Shown: positions 48,857 through 62,133 of the stretch, in pieces
How the letters are laid out: each line of letters opens with the position of its first letter
How positions within the stretch are numbered: the stretch's first letter is position 1
Assembly (NCBI GenBank): GCA_029465975.1
Contig: CM055744.1
Span: 6,545,192-6,609,191 of the forward strand
Reading direction: 5' to 3'
DNA from: Dallia pectoralis
Taxonomy: Eukaryota > Chordata > Actinopteri > Esociformes > Umbridae
Length of the DNA stretch: 64,000 nt
The notes under the pieces: generated by a model
The model's database searches: none
The model's input: the letters and a program-made list of their open reading frames with translations, nothing else
What the model was told of the DNA's origin: nothing
Position numbers and translations under genes: made by a program

Positions 48857-51800
48857 CCAACTGTTTTCCCCACATCCACTCTGCAACACAGCAGCTGACT
48901 GATCACTCTGCCACAACAATGACCAAATTCACCAGCATTGATACATTACATAAATTGTACTATATTTCCTACATTTTATATACATTTCCTACCTTTCATC
49001 TTTATATTATCAAACTATACAGTATATTCAACATATACAATTCTGAAAACTAAAGACTGGATATGTCTCCACACCTTAATACGAATTGGAAATGAGCCGC
49101 GGGTCGAGGCACTTGCATGTGCATGAGGCATATTGAAATCAGCTGATTATAAAGATGTTTTGAAGCGCACTGTCTAACCTAGTGACCAGAAACTGACTAG
49201 GTGAAAGCTCCCCAAAGCATTCGAAAAGCGTTCAGATATGGCTGAAGATGAAATGCTAGGCTGTTTTGAAGTGGCCTGGGATGAGTTGAGAATTATACAA
49301 ATCCTATAGAAAACTTCTGGTGAAATCTGCAGTTAAGGTAAAAGCAACCCGTAATCATTTTAGAAGTTCAGTTCTGGCTTATTTTTGTGAACTTTTACCT
49401 TAGGAAATGTGACCATATTTTGTGAGTGTTCATAATTCAATAGCTATGTGACAACTAAAACCGCTTTTTTGGTGTTATTTGTACAAGGAGAACCAAGTGA
49501 GACAGAAATCTGATAGTGCTACATTAACTAGAAGGCAATGACCCGATTGTTTAGGCCCCGTAGCGTTCTTAAAATATGCCAAAAATACTATTATCAAAAG
49601 CCTGTAAAAATGCATGTTCATTAACATTTTTCTTTGAATGATAATACGATGTTCACTGGATTTTGGCATTTCTGTTACATGTTATGGGACTTTCAATTCA
49701 AAAATCGAGTTGGAAAACGCCAGAAGCCATATATTTATCAGGAAGATTTGTTAAAATGTAACTTTTTAGCATATACTTTGTAGGTATCTTAAGATAAGGC
49801 CTGGTAGATTTTGTAATTAACTGTGCAAGATTTTTTTTCTGTACAGATCTCTTCTTTGTTTTTGAATCCTGTGTTTCCAAGTCAGTTGAAATATCCAAAG
49901 ATAACAACCACGGCTGATAAGAAAGTTGCGAGTTACACATCAGTTAAAATCAACTGTTTGAACATATTGCCTTTGCAGAGGAGATATGCACCGGCAATTA
50001 AAATGACCAAGATTGAAATTAAGTCCCACTTAGTATAGACTCCTTACATTTAAGTGCAGGAAGACAACCCCCTTGCGATTTAAAAAGTAAACATGATTAT
50101 TACCTTGTCCATTAAGCATAGAGGAAATAATTAGTGGCAAACAAAATCGTATTTGGAGTTGGCTCAATTTGGCATGTGTTTACAACCAATGGCATAACGT
50201 TATAGGTGAATTTATATGGTACCGATCTACCTCTTAGAGAAGAGGCAGTATGGAATGTGAGACGAGAGGATGGGGGCTGGGAGGAACTTACATGCTTTAC
50301 TTACTGGAGCTGGTTCTCAGAACCACTTAATAATGCTGCGAGAATATTCATGAATATTCATGCCCCAAGATCTTTGAAATGTATCTTTTTTTGTCACCAA
50401 CATTTTCTATGAAGGTGTTCCTAATGGATTTTCTGGCGGGTCAGAAAATAAAGCACAGAGGGAATGGACACAAATAACTGGGCCTTTTTAGGTTTGTAAA
50501 CAACCAATCTGCTTCGTTAAGTCAGTGTTTGACTTTTTACCACTGCACTTAATTTAATAACAACATGGACCACTACAGTCTCCACGTCCTTGTAGTGACT
50601 GAGGTTTGCTTCCTGGCAATATTCTGTCTTCTTAAATCACGTTTGCAGAGATTGTCAGCATTCTCACCACGAACTCCTAATAACCATTAGCTGGTACAGT
50701 TCCCTTATGTGTTGACAAGGGAAGCCCATACAGACTACAGAGCGTCCAGTGCACCAACGACGTGTATTAACTGAGTGAGATGAAGACTTGTATGCATTGT
50801 GTGTGTTAGTGTTCAGCTGTTTCTGTAACTCTAATAGATTTGGATTAATGATTGCACACACAGACAACGTCACTACAGTAATCGGCACAAATTCTCTCCC
50901 CCGGTCACTGTATTAATCACTCTCTTTTTGTATTTGTAATTGCAACCGTAATCGGCCTTCTTTCATTGAACGAACGTGTACACGGTTGACTCTTAACTAT
51001 CCAATTGGAAATCCGGCTCATTTGTCTCTATTTTCTCCCAGTCGCTTCATAATCAGTAGCCATTTGCACATTAGGGTTTCCAAGCCACTGGCCTCTGGAG
51101 AGTGTGGTGAGGCTCAAATGGTAGTCCCTGTGCTGCATGCTACTGTACATGCTCCTGGGACTGGTGAAACAGCACAACACATATTGATTATTTCCATAGC
51201 TGAGTGAGTGTTATCCTGAAATAGCCCAGTTGGACAGGCACGAATTCAATGAAAACAGAAGAGCACACCAACAGACACGCAGGCAACGCCGAAACTCAAT
51301 GGAATTGTTAAGAGTCTCCTAGTGATTTCCTCAATATGGATTTTGAACGTAACAATACGAACAGTGGATTCATTTATTGACATTTTAATTTGTCTTTGTT
51401 CCGCTCATGGTTCGCAATTTGAATATCCGCTGTTTTCTAAAACTAAAGTCTGATCGCTCAGTTAAGCTAAAGTGTGTTGGTAAGTGTTTGCTGCTGTAGT
51501 GTTTTCACGATATTGTTCATCCATCGACCTCATCCACATAGTGTTTCATAACCGGTCTAGTTCCTCGTCCCATTGTGTACTTTTTAGTAACAGTTCTTTA
51601 ACGGCCAGAGCTGTGTCCAGGGAAATGAGAAATCATTGTCATGTGTTCCCACACTCTCAGCAACCTCTCTGGGTAGTCGGGGGGTTCTTTACAAAATACA
51701 CACACACACAGACAGTGTCTTTGCGCAAACCATTTATTTCAAAATTGAATTGTCAAACACATGCAGTGGAAAGGAAAGTCTGGACCCTAGTATAAAGCTA

Positions 51801-52052
51801 AGGTCTCAGGGGGAACATATTTCAGATCACTGAAATACTCGTATTCTGCGCAATCCCAGAATGCTTTGCAAACCAGAGAGAAGGATTGCGGGGAATGTGA
51901 CGGGGGAGGAGGATAGAGGAAAGCAAAATGGGTAGGGGAGCACTGGAATAATCTAAAATCAATGAGTCTGATTGATTGGCTTGTCCCAGAGCAGATGTTT
52001 AGATGTGGCCCAGTGAGTTCCGTCACTCACAGGCTGCTATTTCTGGGAGTGC

Positions 52053-52089
52053 CGTGTGTGTGTGTGTGTGCGTGTGTGTGTGTGTGTGT
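52053..52089. repeat. (TG)n microsatellite
   Basis: TG run with one CG interruption, in the camk1-family intron. Confidence 0.95.
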
Positions 52090-53165
52090 CACTAACTCTC
52101 TGGCTGGGTGAAACCCCTAAGGCCAGCACATGCAGTGGGCTTGTTTGGTATATGAGGAGACATCAAGACATTTCTAATAGCATTAAAAGGCGGTCTGAAT
52201 ATTACATTACAGTTGTAGTAATTCATGTATTGCTCTGATGCATTTGTTTGAAGTGGAAATAAGTCCACAGCTATTTTGGATAAAAACATTTTAGAAATGT
52301 TGCCTTGACCGACTCATCGTGTCTTTTGGGCACAGGGCTGCTGACAAACTGGACCTCCTCTAAACCAGTGTTAGGACTCACTTGGTTTTTATCACCTATG
52401 TAAACTCTGGGTTTCTTTCTTCCTCATGTCTTTCTGAGATGTGCTAGATCATTCTTATCTCTTCATCCTTATTACAGTAGGTGTTTTCCAAGTGTTTTTT
52501 TCCAGTGGAAGGTTTCTTTAACCAGTTAATAGTTAGCTCTTCTGACTTTTCAAACTTCCTGAAGTTGGGGGTTCCCTGTTGGTCTTTCTATAATATCAGA
52601 CTCTTTACGTTTAAGAGAACTGAATGTCTAACAGATTCTTCCAAAGCATATCAATGATATTTAATCTTTAACTGAGCTTCAGTTTGGGGAAATGGCGAGC
52701 CCTGCTTATGTTGACCTTATATTTGCATTATAGTGAGGATACAAATGAAATATTATATTATCAAATAGTTAGAAATAGAAATATAGCCTACATTTGGCTA
52801 TATGTGTTTTGTTAAAATGTGGCGACTAACAGTAAAAAAAGCATTTGCAAATGTACTATTTAGGCTAACTGTAATCATGGAACAAATGCCTTTTGAATAT
52901 GTATTCAAAGAAGATTCTGGAAGCATGAAACTGCTCGACAAAAATGGTCGCTGAGTGTCAAAGCATATTTTTTATGTTAAGACTGTATGGACTTTTTATG
53001 GGGACTTACTCCACCTCACTGGATGTATTCTGGATGAGACTAAAGAGGAATGCGACCAGATGTCACCCTGCATGTGGAATACACAGGGAGGTGTCCTACG
53101 CACTTATCACTTATTCATCTGAATGCCTTAACCCCCCCACATTCACTCTCTTATCATCCTATTCA

Positions 53166-54140
53166 AAATTCCTTTTACACACCCCTCCTTTTTACACACC
53201 CCTCCCTTTTACACACCCCTCCCTTTTACACACCCCTTCCTTTTACACACCCCTTCCTTTTACACACCCCTTCCTTTTACACACCCCTCCCTTTTACACA
53301 TCCCTCCCTTTTACACACCCCTCCCTTTTACACACCCCTTCCTTTTACACACCCCTTCCTTTTACACACCCCTCCCTTTTACCAACCCCTCCCTTTTACA
53401 CACCCCTTCCTTTTACACACCCCTCCCTTTTACACACCCCTTCCTTTTACACACCCCTTCCTTTTACACACCCCTTCCTTTTACACACCCCTTCCTTTTA
53501 CACACCCCTTCCTTTTACACACCCCTCCCTTTTACACACCCCTCCCTTTTACACACCCCTCCCTTTTACACACCCCTCCCTTTTACACACCCCTTTCTTT
53601 TACACACCCCTTTCTTTTACACACCCCTTTCTTTTACACACCCCTTTCTTTTACACACCCCTTTCTTTTACACACCCCTCCCTTTTACACACCCCTTCCT
53701 TTTACACACCCCTCCCTTTTACACACCCCTCCCTTTTACACACCCCTTCCTTTTACACACCCCTCCCTTTTACACACCCCTCCCTTTTACACACCCCTCC
53801 CTTTTACACACCCCTTTCTTTTACACACCCCTCCCTTTTACACACCCCTTTCTTTTACACACCCCTTTTACACACCCCTCCCTTTTACACACCCCTTCCT
53901 TTTACACACCCCTTCCTTTTACACACCCCTCCCTTTTACACAACCCTCCCTTTTACACACCCCTCCCTTTTACACACCCCTCCCTTTTACACACCCCTCT
54001 CTTTTACACACCCCTCTCTTTTACACACCCCTCTCTTTTACACACCCCTTCCTTTTACACACCCCTTTTACACACCTCTTCCTTTTACACACCCCTTCCT
54101 TTTACACCCCCCTCCCTTTTACACACCCCTTTTACACACC
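53166..54140. repeat. 17-bp C-rich minisatellite, about 57 copies
   Basis: Unit CCCTTTTACACACCCCT with variants at two positions (CTCCC, CTTCC, CTTTC, CTCTC). Runs of the same variant occur, such as five CTTTC units at about 53590-53670. Three copies are shortened by 9-10 bases (near 53860, 54060 and 54125). The plus strand has almost no G; the minus strand has paired G-runs GGGAGGGG every 17 bases. The two open plus-strand frames of 405 and 436 codons are by-products of a stop-free repeat. Confidence 0.97.
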
Positions 54141-54460
54141 CCTGCGGTGGAGCCGCTGTAGATCAGACCCGTTTGTCCAGCACATCCCACAGATGCTCGA
54201 TCAAATCAAGATCTGGAGAATTTGGAGGCCGGGGCCGCGTTCCCGAACAAATTGCATTATCCCGATGAGGCCATTGCCTTCTATCATTGCCATAAAGTGG
54301 TATACCCGGTCTGCAACAATGTTGTGGTACGTGGCACGGGTCAAATCTATGTCCAGGTAAATGACCAGCAGAACATTGCCCAGAGCTTCCAGCAGCTTGT
54401 CATCTTCCCACTGTGCATCCTGCTGACATTACAAACCCAGGTAAACAGTGCCTAGGGTCA
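54141..54460 (-). mobile_element. Tc1-like transposon relic abutting the 17-bp minisatellite
   Basis: 'cacagatgctcgatcaaatcaagatctggagaatttggagg' and 'gtctgcaacaatgttgtggtacgtgg' are antisense transposase sequence (regions coding L-N-P-I-E-H and nearby). It starts exactly where the minisatellite stops. No end repeat or intact frame. Confidence 0.6.
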
Positions 54461-55012
54461 TCATGGGCAGCCCAGTACGCAGCAGGGTGTGATGCACTGT
54501 GGGATACTGTTGAAAACAATCCCAGGTTAGAACTAGAGATGCCCCTATATTAAGGCCAGCGGTATCGCCCGATTTACTGCAGATTGATGTTGCTTCCCAG
54601 CACTTCCACTTTGTTTTACTAGGCGTTCCGGCAAGAAAAAAAATAATTTCTCACACTAACTGTTGTTAGACACATGAAAAGCTTCTAAAGGTTATTGAGC
54701 TCCCGGTGCCGTTGTATTCATGTGTCACTTGAGATTTCACAGTGCACACTGTCCCGTAGTCACAGCCAGTCAATGAATCCAGCACACTTTATGCAGCCTG
54801 GCTTCTCGAGCCACTTGAGAGTTTGCGCGGTCTTCAGGAGAAGAGAGGGAGAGCGCTTGAAGCAACAGTGTTGTATCATAGCCTACTGAATTCCTAGTGC
54901 AGGATGCTTTCCTCCCTAAAATCTCCTGAAGTCAGCGATTGTGTGTTTTATTAAAATTACGTCACAATGTCCAATAGGCATTTTCCAAACATGGGTATCA
55001 CAACCAATAAGC

Positions 55013-55260
55013 ATTTTCCATAAGGATTCCAGCGAGGTTTCCCAACTCCAGCATGAAGATCCTACAAAGACTACATTCCTTCATATCCAGATACAGGATC
55101 ATACCTTTGCAATCGCCATCCCTTTGGATGATTCTGAGAGTTTCTGCATGAATGAGTGGTCTCAGATCTCTTGTTATGTATTCACCTACATCATCAAACA
55201 TCATCAACCATGTTATTCCAAGGAGAGGGACCACGATGTCCTGATAGGTCACTTAACAGT
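55013..55260. repeat. Probable dispersed repeat
   Basis: The stretch with 'caggatcatacctttgcaatcgccatccctttggatgattctgagag' resembles a recurrent teleost repeat. The 84-codon minus-strand frame (55252-54998) and 114-codon plus-strand frame overlap it and are not taken as genes. Confidence 0.35.
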
Positions 55261-56097
55261 CCATTCATCGTCACCGGCCTTCTAGCCACGCCGCACCAAT
55301 GCTCATAGTTCCATTAGTTCTGTCTTGTCAACCCACACAACCGCACAACTGGTTCTCATCTTATCATCGTTCCATTAGTTCTGTCTTGTCAACCCAGGCA
55401 AAATCGGTTCTAATGCCATCATCAGTTCTCGGGGAGAACAGTGTGTTGAACAATGCTTTGGATGATCTGGTTTCTGATTCAACACAGTCCAGAGACCAAA
55501 ATGAGATGCTCCTCTTTGGGGTCCTTTTCATGTGGAGATACGTGGAGACTGCTGATATGGCACTAACATACAGTACGTGTCACATCTGAATTGTCATTAG
55601 TCCAGGTGTAGTCAGTGTGTTTTGTGGAATAGATGTTACAATCAAATGTATGTTACTTTAATTATAGGTTGACTTGGATACACTCATACATTTTATTATT
55701 TAACTTTTTATTTTTTATTCTGCTGAAGGTATAATTAGATTTTGCGCAACGTGAACTAATTTCTCACACGTTACATTACCTCTGACAACTCTGTCCTGAC
55801 CCAGTTATATTATCACTAACCCTTTATCAAAGCCGAGCAGGGCAGACCAGAATGTCTGGGCCACAAACACTTGTTGTTAGTCCATCTTATGAACGACCAT
55901 TTGCTTTTAACCACTACTCAAGCCATAAACACATGACACATCCACGCAACTACACAAGGACTTCTGCTTGAATGTGTGTGCATCAGAATTAGAAAGCGAG
56001 TATATTTTTCTCACATCAATTTGCTAATACATTGTCAGAGAATGTTACTGCTAGAATTATTGTTTTATTTCACTTATCCCCAAATGTGGGTGTTACA

Positions 56098-56752
56098 CAC
56101 TCCATTCAAACCGTTACATACTCCTTTCAAACCGTTACATACTCCATTCAAACCGTTACATACTCCATTCAGACCGTTACATACTCCATTCAGACCGTTA
56201 CATACTACATTCAGACCGTTACATACTACATTCAGACCGTTACATACTACATTCAGACCGTTACATACTCCATTCAGACCGTTACATACTCCATTCAGAC
56301 CGTTACATACTACATTCAGACCGTTACATACTACATTCAGACCGTTACATACTACATTCAGACCGTTACATACTACATTCAGACCGTTACATACTACATT
56401 CAGACCGTTACATACTACATTCAGACCGTTACATACTCCATTCAGACCGTTACATACTCCATTCAGACCGTTACATACTACATTCAGACCGTTACATACT
56501 ACATTCAGACCGTTACATACTACATTCAGACCGTTACATACTACATTCAGACCGTTACATACTCCATTCAGACCGTTACATACTCCATTCAGACCGTTAC
56601 ATACTCCATTCAGACCGTTACATACTCCATTCAAACCGTTACATACTCCATTCAGACCGTTACATACTCCATTCAGACCGTTACATACTCCATTCAAACC
56701 GTTACATACTCCATTCAGACCGTTCAATACTCCATTCAGACCGTTACATACT
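56098..56752. repeat. 21-bp minisatellite, about 31 copies, with block structure
   Basis: Unit TACTCCATTCAGACCGTTACA. Two polymorphic sites: CTCC/CTAC and CAGACC/CAAACC. The CTCC and CTAC units are grouped: two CTCC then three CTAC, two CTCC then six CTAC, two CTCC then four CTAC, then only CTCC. As 21 is a multiple of 3 and the unit has no stop in several frames, long open frames occur on both strands (265, 251 and 217 codons); none has a gene context. Confidence 0.97.
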
Positions 56753-58984
56753 CCGTACCAAACTACATTGTGACAGTGAGCATATAATCATTATTTAACT
56801 ATGCGTAGGTTATGTTAAATGGGTGTTTGTCCTGACTTTCTGCCACAATGATACATCCATGCCTCATGTGAATGTGCAGTGTAATGGAAAAATACATCTA
56901 TAGGTCCCCCCTATCGCATGGGTCCCATTTGCTTCATGGGCCCAGGAAGCACACCAGGATGGATTGTCTGTCTTTCAATTTGGTGAAAGAAATAATGTTA
57001 CTCTTTTTTCACGACAGGAACCTTGTTCCGCTAAATCTGATTTGCAGTGAGCACCATAATCTATTTGACCATGACCATTTTGTTACTTTGGTTTTGTACT
57101 CAGTTTAAAAGGATACAATGCCAACGAGGCTGAAGACTGTCAGCTTTAATTTCAGGATAGATTCATACACATTGAATGAACCGTTTAGGAAGGACAACAG
57201 CTTTTGCACATAATCTGTTTTTGGGCACCAGAAACCATTGGACAGTTTAACATAATGTAGAATAAAGTCATCATTGTTTATATTTGGTCGCATGTCCTTT
57301 GCATTCATTGCCAGTTGAGGAAAATGTTTTGATGCATGTGGCAAACATGGTCAGGACTTGATGTGGTAACAACATTCATATGAACTATACTATGTCACTA
57401 TAAAATGCACAGATTTACTCTGTGTGATGGCATTTTCTCTCACGGATTTGAGTTTGTCTAACCAATGCGATGCCTTCGATTCCACTAGCACAGCTTTGAC
57501 AAAACCATAGGGGAGTACGTGTGTTCTGATGCCTTGTTCTACTAGCCGGTTGCTTTTACACACTTCTTATCTTCCCCTCTTAGTGCGGTGGCTCACTAAC
57601 CTTCAGTTGGATCATGATGCTGCTTTATTTTAGTTCTGTTAGGTGACAAATGTTAAAGAAAGTTTCCGAATCGAATAGTTGGGTGATACAAGCAAACTTT
57701 CACTATCAACATTTCTGTTAGCATATCCTGATTTTTACCTACTAGCTTCCACACATTTTGTTACAGTCTATCCACGATGTCTGCTTGCCAGATTGTAACA
57801 GATTCTTTTTTTACTTTTCAGAGGAGATCTATTCTGCGTCAGAAGAGGTCTTATGTCTTAACTAACTCTTCCTTTTTTCTCATATTTATTTTTAGCCCAG
57901 TTGCCTGTATGAAAGCACTCAACTGGCTGGCACAACTGTAATCATATCTGGCAGTCTTTGTGAAAGTTTTAATTATTAAAGCACATCAAATGTGTGTTTC
58001 TCATCCCTATCCACGGTTCTGTCATCTCTGTTTCCGCCCGCTTGTTATTTTGTCCTACTTTCTCCTCTGTCTCGGTGAGCTGCGTTGACTCCACACAGCC
58101 TTGGCCATTCACACACAACATGCATCAGGGCAAATTCTGAGATACGCAAGCAGAGATAAATGATTTGCTGTAATCTCGTTTTGACATCTAGCCATGAATT
58201 ACGTTGATTTTCCAGTTAAATGTCGCTTATCTCCAATGCGTATCTCAAGTTGAGATCTGGCCCTGAAGCGTCCTCATAGTACTATGCAAAATCCGCTGAG
58301 TCCTGAGGGGGCCATGAAAGAAAACATTTTAGGGTGAAGGGAGAAATATGCGTCGAATCGTGGTCGTTATTGAGAATAAGTTGTAGAGCGATGGTGCCCG
58401 TTAATAATTAGAGGTGACAGCGAAGCTGCTCATCCAATGGAAAATAATGGGAGAATTACAGGCTGGAGGGAAGTATGCGAGAGATTCAAGAAAGAGTCAG
58501 GAGAAGGAACAAAGATGGCGAGGGGAAGCAAGAGTGAAACAGGGGAATGAGAGTGGTTAATTTTAGATCATGTGCTCATGTGCATGTTATCAGGGGGGGG
58601 GGCTGAGGAAAATGTGGCACAGTGCACATTCATGTGTGTATATAACTGTGCAGTGTGGCTGTTTCCAACAATTTATTCTGGACTAATAATAAATGTAGCT
58701 AACTGGCTGACCCTTTTGGAAGCAAGCATGATGGATGGAGTTACTGAAATAAATCAACTTTTTGATGATATTCAAATTAAACTGTATATGACCAGCACCT
58801 GTATATCAACATTTTGATAATACTCATTCGTCAACCACTACACAGATGTCAAGTTAACAAACTAAAGGTTTAGCAAGTCGGTTGGGACATCTATTTTGTT
58901 TATGCAAGTAATTTTTCAAAGCTTTTGATTGGCTAATTGACATAATCTGAGTTAATTGGTGTATTCCAAGGACTACCTTTATAT

Positions 58985-60093
58985 CATATCACATCACCTT
59001 TACCATCAGCTTTTTTAGCAAGGCAGTTGTCATCTTAGAGGTGTGTTTGGGGACCTTTTCATGTTGGAATAATGCCCTGGGGCCCAGTCTCCAAAAGGAG
59101 GAGATCATGCTCTGCTTCAGTATGTCACAGTACATGTTGGTATTCATGGTTCCCTCAATGAACTGTAGCTCCCCAGTGCCGGCAGCACATATGCAGCCCC
59201 AGACCACGACACTCCCACCACCATGCTTTACTGTAGGCCAGACACACTTGTCTTTGTACTCCTCACCAGGTTGCCGGGACACACGCTTGACACCATCTGA
59301 ACCAAATTAGTTTATCTTGGTCTCATCAGACCACAGGACATGGTTCCAGTAATCCATGTCCTTAGTCTGCTTATCTTCAGCAAACTGTTTGCAGGCTTTC
59401 TTGTACCTCATCTATAGGAGAGGTTTCCTTCTGGGACGACAGCCATTCAGACCAATTTGATGCAGTGTGCTGCGTATGGTCTGAGTACTGACAAGGATGA
59501 CCCAGCACTCCTTCAACCTCTGCAGCAATGACGGCAGCACTCATAGCTCTATTTCCCAACGACAACCTATGGATATGACGTTGAACGCATGTACTCGACT
59601 TCTTTGGTCGACCATGGCGATGCCTGTTCTGAGTGGAACCTGCCCTGTTAAACCGCTGTATGGTCTTGGCCACTCTGCTGCAGATCAGTTTCAGGGTCTT
59701 GGCAATCTTCTTATAGAGTAGGCCATCTTGATGTAGACCAACTATTCTTTTTTTCAGATCCTCAGAGAGTTCTTTGCCATGAGGTGCCATGTTGAACCTC
59801 CAGTGACCAGTATGAGTGTGAGAGCGATAACACCAAATTGAACACACCTGCTCCCCATTCACACCTGAGGCAATGTAACACTAACGAGTCACATGACACT
59901 GGGGTGGTATAATGGCTAATTAGGTCCAATTTGTGTTGAGTTATTTTCAGGGGACAGCAAATGTACACTGTCATACAAGCTGTACACTTACATTGTAGAA
60001 AAGTGTAATTTCTTCAGTGCTGTCACATGCAAAGATATAATCAAATATTTACAAAAATGTGAGGGGTGACTCACTTTTGTGAGATACTGTATG
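58985..60093 (-). mobile_element. Tc1-like transposon, truncated at its 3' side
   Basis: Minus strand. The transposase N-terminus (59862-59377, MAPHGKELSEDLKKRIVGLH and a GRPKK hook) and C-terminal half (59282-58989, TVKHGGGSVVVWGC and HEKVPKHTSKM, where the usual D of 'HDN.PKHT' is E) are separated by a frame break. The right end TTTTGTGAGATACTG (60075-60089) is the inverted repeat; the left inverted repeat is missing. It is the same family as the element at 36831-37946. Confidence 0.85.
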
Positions 60094-60284
60094 TACTGCA
60101 TACAGCAGTTCATGGGAAACGCCAATGATATGATATCCAGAACAACAACATGAAGGCTATCTACAGCCATCTACTCATACAGTTGATGTTAAAGGTGTAC
60201 ATACACCTTAGCCAAATGCATTCAAGATCAGATTTTCAGAATTCCTGACAGTTAATCCTAGTAAATATTACCTGTCTTAAGTGT

Positions 60285-60345
60285 CATTTCTTCAGTGTTG
60301 TTAATTATGTGGGGTGTACTCACTTTTTTGAGATGCTTTACTTTG
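60285..60345. mobile_element. Isolated Tc1 end fragment
   Basis: 'tcatttcttcagtgttgtta' and 'gtggggtgtactcactttttt' repeat the end of the neighbouring Tc1 element about 250 bases earlier. Probably the remnant of a second copy. Confidence 0.6.
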
Positions 60346-62133
60346 TATATCGGCTAGATTCGTTACACTAAGATAAATGCTTGAACCTTGTCTTCTGTGT
60401 CTACAAGATACAATCCGTCAACAAGAACATCTACTTGAAGTCAACTTGTTTCAAAGACAATCCAATTGTAAAAGTCGTTTTTCCAGGACAAGCACACATA
60501 TTTTTAGCGGGTCTAAAGCGTTAGTGAAAATGGTCATTTGTGTATTTTTAACTCCCTCCCCTGAGGACCCTGCCAGGCTACGGAGCCTAAGTTTGGCTTT
60601 GCCTTTGAAAGCTGTCCTTTTATATATACATTTGGGAGCCTAGTGGCAGAATGTACTAACAGCATAGTACTTAGAAGCTCTGAAACAGATCGTGTTTATT
60701 TTCTTTCCCTTCTTAAATTGTCATTTTCAATTTGCGTTGTTTGGCCTTGACTCTGCAAGACTGATTATACAACAGTATTGATGAACACAAACTCATTTCT
60801 TGTATTCATATTCATTCCTGATATATGGAACAGTTGGATGTCTCGTCGACAGATATTCATGCTTGCATGGTGTCTGAGTAGTCGGACGAATAACTGAAGG
60901 AATGAACGGTGTGAACAAGCATAGTTTCCTAATGTCCTAATGTTCCATCTGTTTAACATTACAGTACGGCAGTTGTTAAGTAATTCAGACCCAGAGAATA
61001 ACCATGCCACGGTCCTGAAAGAGGGCTTGTAGAGGCATAGTAAACAGGACCCGAGGCTTCTGTTCATTCTGTTTTGTAACAAAGATTTTCATATCTAGAC
61101 TGTTATTAAAGCTCTTGAAAGTATAAAACATTTGGCTCACTTATTTCCCTCCCCTGAAAAGTGGTGCTAAATGTTTTCTGCCGTGTCAGGTTAGCGGTTA
61201 GATGGGCAGCCGATAAGTAGGACACATGTGCAGAGGTTCTGGCACACGAAATCTCTTTAATACAAACTGGACTGAGCACTAGAGGAACATACAAAGCACA
61301 AAAATAACACCCACCACTAACACGGACTGACGTCGACTATGACCCACAAGGACTGACACAAAAGGGACAAACTAAATATGAGAACTTACAAGGTGAGGGA
61401 AAACACAGGTGTTGACTATCAAATGATTAACATGGAGAATTACCAGACAATGACACACAAGGACAAGGTGGGAACAAGACAGGACAAGACCAGACTACAA
61501 TCATTACACTAGGTTTAAGAATCTGGTCACAAATAAATTAATAAAACATCAAATACATAGTTCCAGTAGAAAGCTTGGACACATTATTATGATTTTATGA
61601 TCATAAGCTCAAACAAGAGAGCTAATTATCTAAAACGTTAAATAATTTGCTAACTGTATGCAGAAAAGATTAATTAATGAATTACCCCCCAAAAAAAATT
61701 ACATTGTATTTTTGGGGGGAGACCATCACATGACAAGATACTATAAGAGACACAACATACCAAGAGCATCACTGGGACTTATTGGGAACTAGATAAATCC
61801 ATGGCACAACATTCAAAAAACTTTCCATTAGGAACATGACAACCTCCAGACAAACATGACACAATGCCGTCCCAGGAATCCTGTATAAAACTCCTCCCTG
61901 GAGGAAATAAAAAAACAGGGCATGTTTCATATTGCTTGATTTGTTTACAATACCTGGGTAAGAAGGATATATGTATTGTTTGTGCAGTGCGCATAGATGA
62001 CTGCTGCGCAATGTTTTTTTGCATGTCATTTGTCAAATATTAAGTACATCACAAATTAGAGAAGGCGTTAACACTATTGTATGGTTTCCTCGTTACAGTG
62101 TACTTACATATGTACATATGCTTTAACAAATCT

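Noticed and set aside
52944..54360. Open frames of 405 and 436 codons on the plus strand
   Set aside because: They are produced by the stop-free 17-bp minisatellite. The peptides are a 17-residue periodic HTPSFYTPLPFT-type pattern in two frames at once, with no splice, start or homology context.
55976..56787. Open frames of 265, 251 and 217 codons on both strands
   Set aside because: They arise from the 21-bp minisatellite, whose unit is a multiple of three and lacks stops in several frames.
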